Assembly: GCF_921293095.1 (NCBI RefSeq)
Contig: NC_060252.1
Location: 6,076,001 to 6,140,000, forward strand
From: Ischnura elegans
Taxonomy: Eukaryota > Arthropoda > Insecta > Odonata > Coenagrionidae
Length of the DNA stretch: 64,000 nt
Direction of reading: 5' to 3'
In this document: piece after piece, positions 57,203 to 64,000 of the stretch
Position numbering within the stretch: the first letter of the stretch is position 1
Layout: every line of letters begins with the position of its first letter
Notes under the pieces: generated by a model
Told to the model about the DNA's origin: nothing
The model's database searches: none
Seen by the model: only the letters and a program-made list of their open reading frames with translations
Position numbers and translations under genes: made by a program

Positions 57203-57786
57203 CAGTGGAACCTCGTTAAAGCGAGTACGGGCTATAGCGACACCCCGGCTATTACGAGAGATAGCCGATGCACCGTCAATTGACCCTATAATAAGCGTGT
57301 TAAAAATTTCGTTTTTACGAGACCCTTTAGGTGTTGGCTCTCGCCATAACGAGGGTTTCACCGCCGGAAGACTTTCATCAAGACTCCTTAACCTCTGTAA
57401 TTGCTAGCGATCTGTTAGAAATGAAGTTAATGGAGTGCTCAGTCTCAAATTTATGTGGTAAACTGTCGTTCGATAAATATAATGATTGACGAAACAATGC
57501 TTTGCATGATTTTAAGTCAGTGCGGCACTTATAAATTGTTTGAATAGTTAGTCGTTATTTGAGTAAGGAAATTTAGTGATGCAAAAAAAACATCGCCTTT
57601 CGTCTGGATTTATGCTTACGTTTGTCGGATAGATGTTTATCTGTCGCCGCACCACTCCTGTTCCTGTATATCTGTTCGCAACAGGTATATTGGCTATTAT
57701 TTGCTCCACCTCCGGTAAAGCGACAATTCGCTATAGCGAGTGTTTATTAGTGCACCGTGGGGTGTCGTTATATCGAGGTTGCACTG
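57203..57786. mobile_element. 584-bp pogo/Tigger-like MITE, short form
   Basis: Ends CAGTGGAACCTCGTTAAAGC and ATATCGAGGTTGCACTG with TA on both sides (57201-57202 and 57787-57788). It is an internally deleted relative of the element at 18384-21012. At 57425-57445 it has the uninterrupted form of the site where hammerhead locus 3 inserted. Confidence 0.9.
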
Positions 57787-58764
57787 TACATATTGTAGGC
57801 AAAGAAATGTCTGCCTGTTAATACATGCATTTGTAACTTTTATATCCCAAATGTGTTTAATTTACTTGCCAGTGTATGTATGTATGTATTAACATTAGCA
57901 ATTCGTTTCCAGTGCAATGTCTGTCATTTTATGTATTGCAATGGAAAATAATGAATGAAATTATTGATTAGATAATTTCTGGTGAATTGGTCAAGATAAG
58001 TACACAAAATCTGTGCTTACTACTTTTAACGATTTATTTAACGATAACGGTGAGCTCAATTTGTTCAATCTTGCCGTTCACCTCTTTTATATGTATACTG
58101 AAAGAACCAACCCATCCCTACCTCTCCACCTTTGTCCAACGACTATTTTTCTGTGGAATGATTAATGCAGGTGGTTGCTTGACACAGGTTTCACTGTATG
58201 TAAATTTTTCATACCCTCACATTTGCTCTGATACTATCCTTTCCATTCATTCTGGTATCTTAAAATGTTGTTTTCATGCTGCCCAGTATACCAAAAGTCA
58301 AGGTTTATCCATCTTTGTTTCTCTGGGGATCTCATCTGTGCATTTGTAAGAACTATTCTCTGCTTCTACAGGCAATGTGGTGGGCAAAGAATATCAACTC
58401 TTTTAAAAAACCTCCTCTTCAAGAGAGGGTAATTTAAAATGTCCACACTGTATTTTTTAGTGTTTCTCTGGCTACATCAACCCATCCTCTAAAAATATGT
58501 TGTGATTATCTATTGAGATCTAAATTCTTAGGTTACTGTCAGTTCAGGCAAGAAGTCGGTACATATGTAGTTTATGCTCCGTTTGGTTTAGGTGGATCAG
58601 AGTGATGGTAATTAATCATTTAAAAACTTATATAATGTTAATCATACACTATTTACACCAAGAAACTGAGTCAACAGGGAGTTTACATAAAAAACCTAAT
58701 ACATATATATTGCACAGCCGTTTCATTTAAATACACAGTAGCAAGTAATTTGATGAATATTCAT
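57787..58764. other. Likely GALNT 3' UTR and flank
   Basis: AT-rich, no gene seen. On the minus strand an AATAAA occurs at about 58032-58037 and could be the GALNT poly(A) signal. Confidence 0.35.
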
Positions 58765-58944
58765 TCACTTCCAAGGAACAGGGTCGAGGATCCACTGCTG
58801 TGTTGATTTTCCCATGCAGTGACTTAAAGCCACAATGGTGGCTGGTGTTTTCTTGTCTTGAGGCTTTGAAGAGCTATTGCCTCCTGATCCTCGTGATTGC
58901 ACATCGAGACAGAGTCCGGTTGATGAATGAACCAGGGATCTCGC
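58765..58944 (-). CDS. GALNT last coding exon
   Basis: Acceptor on the minus strand CTTTTTCAG. Encodes ARSLVHSSTGLCLDVQSRGS, an Ser/Lys insert, TIVALSHCMGKSTQQWILDP and VPWK before TGA at 58765-58767. It is the gamma repeat of the lectin domain and joins the previous exon in phase. Confidence 0.93.
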   Translation of the reverse strand, partial: ARSLVHSSTGLCLDVQSRGSGGNSSSKPQDKKTPATIVALSHCMGKSTQQWILDPVPWK

Positions 58945-61900
58945 CTGAAAAAGTGAAAGAAAGCCAATGTATGTTATATATAAAAAGTATACAATGTATG
59001 TTATATATGTATATGAGAGAAAGTCAAAGTTTGTATGCAGAATGGTTCACGTGAATCCAGGTTTATGTACATATTTCATTGCCTTGGTTGTGGGTATACA
59101 TAGTATTGATTATCCATTACAATGGACAGAGAGCCAAAAAAGCTTCTAAATTTCTCTAAATATTGTTAAATATTGTTCTCCCCAATTTTTTAGTCTATTA
59201 GGGGAATCATTTCTTCAGAGCAAATGAAGCCTATTAGCTTTAGGTTCTTGTTAAATTCCTATGGTATTCACGTGAGTATATATTAATGAACTGAAACACA
59301 TGAAACAATCCCACATATTTTTTTCAGAACAGAGAGCATTTGACTCTCAAAGTCACTGTAAAAGGTGTAAGACAAGCTGATAACAAGGAAGGAAGCAAAT
59401 ACAGAAGGTGCAAACTTTGGAAAGAGAAGTGGTCTGTGGTCATTGGTCAGTTGATGGCATCGAACCCACCAGGAAATACTTGTGTGGTGGCAGAGTTTGG
59501 ATTTTTGGTATTTTATTGGGAGATTATTTTCTGGGATTTTCCGATGCATGGATTACAAAACTTTCAAAAGTCATGAGCAGAAATTCTTTATTTTACGAAA
59601 AAAGAATTTTTATAAGAGTGCCATTTTCTTCCTTGAGGCACATTTTCAGTACATGCAAGTCAGTGGCGTAACAAGGAATATGTTTTGGGGGATGGTCAGG
59701 GGTGGCAACGGGGGAAGGGGTAAATCGCAAATTTTTGAAAAATGACATGCCTGGAAATACATTTTTACATAGTATTGGCACTACAAATTTAACTTTAAGC
59801 CGATGCAGTTAATACATGTCATAACTAGACAATATCTTAAAATATTTTTTTTTCTCTGAGGCTTTGGGGGTACGGGGGATCGATCCCCTCACCCCCCCCC
59901 CCCCATTGTTACGTCAATGATGCAACTCATATTTTCATGTGGCAAGTTTGCTTGAGCAAAATGGGTAATTATAGACTGGAAGTGCCACACGCAAGCTGAC
60001 CTCATCTTCTCTGGTCAGGGGTGGTTTTAGCATTGTAAACAGGTGGCTGAAGTCCTCCTGAAAGTTTATCCCCCATTCTTACTATGTGCATGCCTCTGTC
60101 AATGATTGAAATAAAGTTGATGCCATTTGGCATCATCTCAAAAGAATTGTTCATCACAAGACCCCCAGAATTTACAGCAGTCCAGGTCTAAAAATGGATC
60201 CACATCAAAATATCTAGGAGAGAGAGGAAGGGAAGCAATATCTGCTCATGTGCCATGCGTTGTTGGGAAGGCAAACGGAAAACTGATGCAAAATAGCAAG
60301 CAGCTGAAATAATGGCGTGGTAAAAATATTTGAGAAAATCATAAATTATTTCATACTCAAGATTAAGTTATAATTTTTCGCCAAAAATACATTTATAGTT
60401 TTCTTCAAATTTGATATGCAACATACGTGGAACTATATATGTACATAGTAAGATATGAAAGTTGAAAAATCTTCTCGGGATACATTTGGCACTTTTTTCA
60501 GACAGGTAAAAAACTCTGAACTCACGTGATTGTCACCTCAAAATCGTCATCGCCTCGCTGTTAACGAAGGAGAGGGAAATAAAGAAAGATTTTTGAATTT
60601 GCTCCTTCCTCATGTATGAAAATATATTCTGAAGCAGAAAGGGTTGCCATGTTTAGTGGTGACAAGAGTTAGTCAATTTTGTTCATAACAATAGTTATGA
60701 AAAATATTTTCTTGAATTTTGGCTAATAACTAGGCTTTTCCAAGTTTACATTCCTAATCCAGTTGCCAGCAGACTGTTCTTAGTACTAAGTTGAAACTTA
60801 CAGGAAACGCATATTGTAGATTTTTTTCCATACTAGTCAACTCTAATTTGCTCTCAACTCAGTTTAAATCTTGCTACGCTTGTCTGTATATCTTTTGGAT
60901 GAAAAATATGGAATTTTGCAAGGTACAAATCAATCGCCCGCCAACTTTCATATATATGATTTTACACTTTCCCGGCGAACAACTTTAGAAAAATCTTCTC
61001 GGGATACCGCGCGGGTTAGATTATTTAAGAGCGCCGACGTTTCGGGTACCGACTCGCTACCCATTCTCACGGCTACCAGAGTCGGTACCCGAAACGTCGG
61101 CGCTCTTAAATAATCTAACCCGCGCGGTATCCCGAGAAGATTTTTCTAAAGTTGTTCGCCGGGAAAGTGTAAAATCATATATATGAAAGTTGGCGGGCGA
61201 TTGATTTGTACCTTGCAAAATTCCATATTTTTCATCCAAAAGATATACAGACAAGCGTAGCAAGATTTAAACTGAGTTGAGAGCAAATTAGAGTTGACTA
61301 GTATGGAAAAAAATCTACAATATGCGTTTCCTGTAAGTTTCAACTTAGTACTAAGAACAGTCTGCTGGCAACTGGATTAGGAATGTAAACTTGGAAAAGC
61401 CTAGTTATTAGCCAAAATTCAAGAAAATATTTTTCATAACTATTGTTATGAACAAAATTGACTAACTCTTGTCACCACTAAACATGGCAACCCTTTCTGC
61501 TTCAGAATGTATTTTCATACATGAGGAAGGAGCAAATTCAAAAATCTTTCTTTATTTCCCTCTCCTTCGTTAACAGCGAGGCGATGACGATTTTGAGGTG
61601 ACAATCACGTGAGTTCAGAGTTTTTTACCTGTCTGAAAAAAGTGCCAAATGTGCCATAAGAAGTTTTCACTTCAAAAAATTATTTGGCATAGCTAGGATT
61701 TTGGAGGTCAAAGCCAGGGCTAGCAAAGACACTTGGGCTAATGGTCCATTATCAAGTAAGGAAAGAAATCTTCTGGGAGTTGCTGAAACGGCTGAATGTA
61801 GATGGTGTCAGGAATATGATGAAATAACAGTTAATCTTTTATGTGAGTGTCCCACCATCACGAGAACCCAAAATAGACACCTGGCCTCACCATTTTTGAG

Positions 61901-63690
61901 TCCAAGAGACCCTAAGGATTTACCCATGGAGGACATATCTTCTTTTAGCGAGGACTTAGGGCTCTACTGATATCCAATGAAGAGTGCATAGCAAAATGGT
62001 CCTTTTAGGTCTTAGTGCCCAGGAGACACCTGATTTCTCTCCACCAATGAGGAAATTTAACCTAGCCAGGATTTGAAACTCATCTCCAGATTGCCAGCGA
62101 GGCATACTACCACCAGTTTATTTGTCTTGGAATAAGTGGCCTGCTGGCATAACTGACTCACAATCAGGAGATGTCGGTTTGTATCCCAAGCTAAGCCTAA
62201 TAATTTTTTCTTCTTTGGTGTAATGAACATTACACCCTTGGGCACAATTGTTCGTGAAGTCACGTGTTGCATGCAGTGCGTCGGCACCCCTTTTTTCCTG
62301 AACTACGCAGGCTTTTATCGATAGGCCCCTATACATTTTCTTCCCTCATTGCATGGCGATTCTCTGGCTGTGACACGAACAACTGGGTGGTTGATCTTCG
62401 GTGTCACATGGGTGGGCATGAGCAAGGGTATGGACAATGAACTGAAATGGTTCGGGAAAGATGGGGTCTCCGACTGCTGGCAGGCCTCTAAATTTTACCT
62501 TAAATTTCTCTGATTGCTAAGAGGTTTAGAACTGAAGTCCCAATGAAAACTTATTATTTTGAGGAAGCATGGGTATCCCAACTCACTGTTTTATCGTAGA
62601 CCCATTTCTGTCGGTTGGTCCCAGTGCAGGCCAACATGGTCACTCTCAGGTTGGGCTTCTCGAGTTGCTGAGTCGTCACCGAGGAGTCCAAGCATACGGA
62701 TTCATCCGTCATGACGGCTCCACTCGGTGTGAAGACAAAGAGCTGCTGCAGGAGGACGGACAGGGACGAGGAGACATTGGTGTGATCAGCACACTTACCC
62801 ACGGCAAGGTGGCCAACAGGCTGACGTACACCCCCAGGAGGCTTCTGAAGGCATGTGTCTCCATTATGTTGGCGCACCTGAATAAGTACACAATTATGAA
62901 ATACATAATAAACATCTCGTTTTAAAAGTAAGACAGGCAAATAAATGCATGCTCATGATTTTTTTGTGTGGCTTCAAAGAGTGCACATGAGCAGACATAT
63001 GATGAATGTCGTCTCCAATGAGAATAATCATGGAACAAGGGTCATGATGAATATAAAATAAAAACCACATTTTTTCCGCAATTTTTCTGAAATTCACCTT
63101 GACAAAAGTAATCAATTTTTGATGAATCATATCAAAAGTGTGAGAATTTACTACCTAGAATTTAGAAACTATAACTTTTGCCTGTACATATATTACTTTA
63201 AGATAAAAGTTTAGATTTTATTCTAGATTGCTTGTGTTTTCAAGACTACTTTTGCACTCTACTCTCCACTTTCAGCAGGAGATGCAAAACATTGAATGAT
63301 TGCAGACATGAGCAAACTACAGCATTAAATCTAAAGCATCACTGGGTAATGATTCATACCACACACCTGTCCGAAAAAGCGATCATCCATTGGAAAGAAA
63401 TGCTCTGGCCAGATGGCATTCAGGAACCAGTGGAAGTTCCTGCAATGCAGTTGGCGTCGCAACTGCAGACGCTTGGTCACAGACACAGAGTTCTTCAACT
63501 TTGCCGCCTCCGGATTCACGTGGAAGAAAAACTCCGCCCATTCGTCCATCCAAACGAGAGCCACCCGAGCCAAATTTGTGTAGAGGACATCGCCAATGCC
63601 TCCGGGGAACGAGTAAGGGGACGACTTTCGGAACAAGTGACCCACGTGGGAGCACGGAGCTATCTCCACAGAGCCACCACACTGCCACAC
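58765..63690 (-). CDS. Polypeptide N-acetylgalactosaminyltransferase, C-terminal part (three exons)
   Basis: A Golgi type II membrane enzyme that starts mucin-type O-glycosylation by moving GalNAc from UDP-GalNAc to Ser/Thr. Exons in order: 63367-63690, 62587-62877, 58765-58944; all GT-AG, all phase 0, together 263 residues plus stop. The first holds the end of the catalytic domain: GGSVEIAPCSHVGHLFRK, whose His is the metal ligand equivalent to His359 of GalNAc-T2, then VWMDEWAEFFFHVNPEA. The other two form the ricin-type lectin domain with three repeats: TCLQ...LFVFTPSG, VCLDSS...RQKWVYD and LCLDV...QQWILD. The first repeat lacks CLD and QxW residues, so its sugar site may be weak. The DxH and WGGE exons lie beyond 64000. 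I do not assign the isoform. The last exon has no internal Met and is easily missed. Confidence 0.94.
59661..59919. mobile_element. 259-bp hAT-type MITE in GALNT intron
   Basis: Ends CAGTGGCGTAACAAGG and CATTGTTACGTCAATG; flanking octamers ATGCAAGT and ATGCAACT differ at one base. C- and G-runs inside both ends. Non-coding. Confidence 0.9.
60482..61652. repeat. Very long palindrome, 574-bp arms with 23-nt loop
   Basis: Arms 60482-61055 and 61079-61652 are inverted copies with at least one mismatch seen (near 60630 against 61510); the loop is 61056-61078. A 20-bp motif GAAAAATCTTCTCGGGATAC lies just outside and overlapping the left end (60464-60483) and again inside the arm (60988-61007). GCGC-rich sequence near the centre ends in CCCGAAACGTCGG, a pattern common at Penelope-like element ends. 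Identical open frames occur on both strands because of the symmetry and are not genes. Confidence 0.95.
61033..61073 (-). ncRNA. Hammerhead-like remnant at the palindrome centre, locus 6
   Basis: On the minus strand: GCC, GTGAGAA, extra T, helix II GGGT/ACCC, GAAA, CGTC, GGC. Helix I is three pairs and helix III has no loop. Core bases C3 and G8 are altered. Probably a relic, but it follows the same plan as the other loci. Confidence 0.3.
61690..61970 (+). mobile_element. LINE ORF2 C-terminal fragment
   Basis: A plus-strand frame encodes CRWCQEYDEITVNLLCECP, the CCHC-like zinc motif that ends R1/jockey-type ORF2 proteins, then a short tail to a TGA. The RT is absent. Old fragment in the GALNT intron. 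Confidence 0.7.
62045..62290. repeat. tRNA-derived palindrome, copy 3, degenerate
   Basis: The left arm (about 62045-62105) and right arm (about 62145-62235) align with copy 2: T-arm-like sequence, AATTTTTT stretch, TTTGGTGTAATGAACATTAC and a tail with CACCCTTGGGCAC. Many substitutions break the stems. It is the oldest of the three copies. Confidence 0.75.
62587..62877 (-). CDS. GALNT lectin-domain exon
   Basis: Minus-strand acceptor TTATTCAG, donor GTGAGT. Encodes VRQHNGDTCLQKPPGGVRQP through NLRVTMLACTGTNRQKWVYD and KT: the alpha and beta repeats of the ricin-type lectin. Phase 0 at both ends. Confidence 0.95.
63367..63690 (-). CDS. GALNT catalytic-domain exon
   Basis: Minus-strand acceptor GTTTGTAG, donor GTGTGT. 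Encodes VWQCGGSVEIAPCSHVGHLF, then PYSFPGG, VALVWMDEWAEFFFHVNPEA and RNFHWFLNAIWPEHFFP. Phase 0 at both ends. Upstream exons are outside the window. Confidence 0.96.
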
Positions 63691-64000
63691 CTACAAACGA
63701 TAATTTCACATCAGCTACTGATTGGCAAAAAGTGAATATATCCAAATCCCACTTGAAGTTGGAAGGAAAACATCTCTGAAACAGACTTTTTGATCAACAG
63801 GGAGGAGTTAATCTGCCAAGGGTTATCTCTCAGCCTAGCCGTAGGCAGGTTCACACCCGTTCTTCTCCCCATTACCTATGACAATCAAAAAGTCCATTTC
63901 ATCAGTTGGACATACAGTTGAGGACCTCGAATCCAGGTAGCTTGGGACCGAAGGGCTTCTGGATTTCTGGTTTTTCTGGTCTTCATAGTATATTTAGTAA
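63691..64000. other. GALNT intron (partial)
   Basis: No exon of the catalytic core is visible in this last stretch on the minus strand; it is taken as intron. Nothing else seen. Confidence 0.5.

Noticed and set aside
60791-61343. Identical 65- and 68-80-codon frames on both strands
   Set aside because: They come from the symmetry of the palindrome; the peptide has no recognisable domain.
1-64000. Whether CACGTG occurrences are generally meaningful
   Set aside because: The hexamer appears a dozen or so times in the window, about what chance predicts; only the two at gene starts were kept.

Overview
This is a window of animal nuclear DNA, almost certainly from an arthropod and probably an insect. 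The genes are split by many GT-AG introns of 80 bp to over 6 kb. The repeat load is high (hAT, Tc1/mariner/pogo, Ty1/copia, jockey-like LINE, Penelope-type sequences). The three host genes are conserved animal genes. I cannot name the species. No bacterial operon, CRISPR array or rRNA is visible.

Layout. (1) 1-4144: upstream flank with a broken LINE on the minus strand and a 260-bp hAT MITE. (2) 4145-28505 (+): a complete RBM28/Nop4-type nucleolar RNA-binding protein gene, 10 coding exons and 662 codons by my splice model. Its introns hold a degraded copia element with three further transposons nested inside one another, two Tigger/pogo-class elements, one Tc1/mariner element and several hammerhead-like palindromic insertions. 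(3) 28506-32988: an intergenic stretch with a tRNA-like foldback repeat and a short tandem repeat. (4) 32989-55542 (+): a complete SDAD1/SDA1 gene, 17 coding exons and 731 codons. (5) 55543-58764: an intergenic stretch with a second tRNA foldback and a short pogo-like MITE. (6) 58765-63690 (-): the last three coding exons of a polypeptide N-acetylgalactosaminyltransferase, convergent with SDAD1; its 5' part lies beyond position 64000. A 574-bp-arm palindrome sits in its last intron.

How the genes relate. RBM28 and SDAD1 are both factors for making the 60S ribosomal subunit in the nucleolus. They lie head to tail on the same strand. Each has a CACGTG E-box about 90-120 bp before its ATG and a DRE-like TATCGAT(A) site further upstream, which suggests shared growth-linked control. 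The GALNT enzyme works in the Golgi and is unrelated to them.

The most unusual signal is a dispersed set of short foldback insertions whose arms carry hammerhead-ribozyme-like cores, at about 12.7, 15.1/15.2, 18.7/18.8, 22.4, 40.3/40.5 and 61.05 kb. Three share a leader sequence and have 12-15 bp target-site duplications, and for one of them an empty site is present at 57.4 kb. A second unusual signal is a set of palindromes built from tRNA-like sequence (30.9, 56.2, 62.1 kb). All calls come from reading the sequence; no database search was run.
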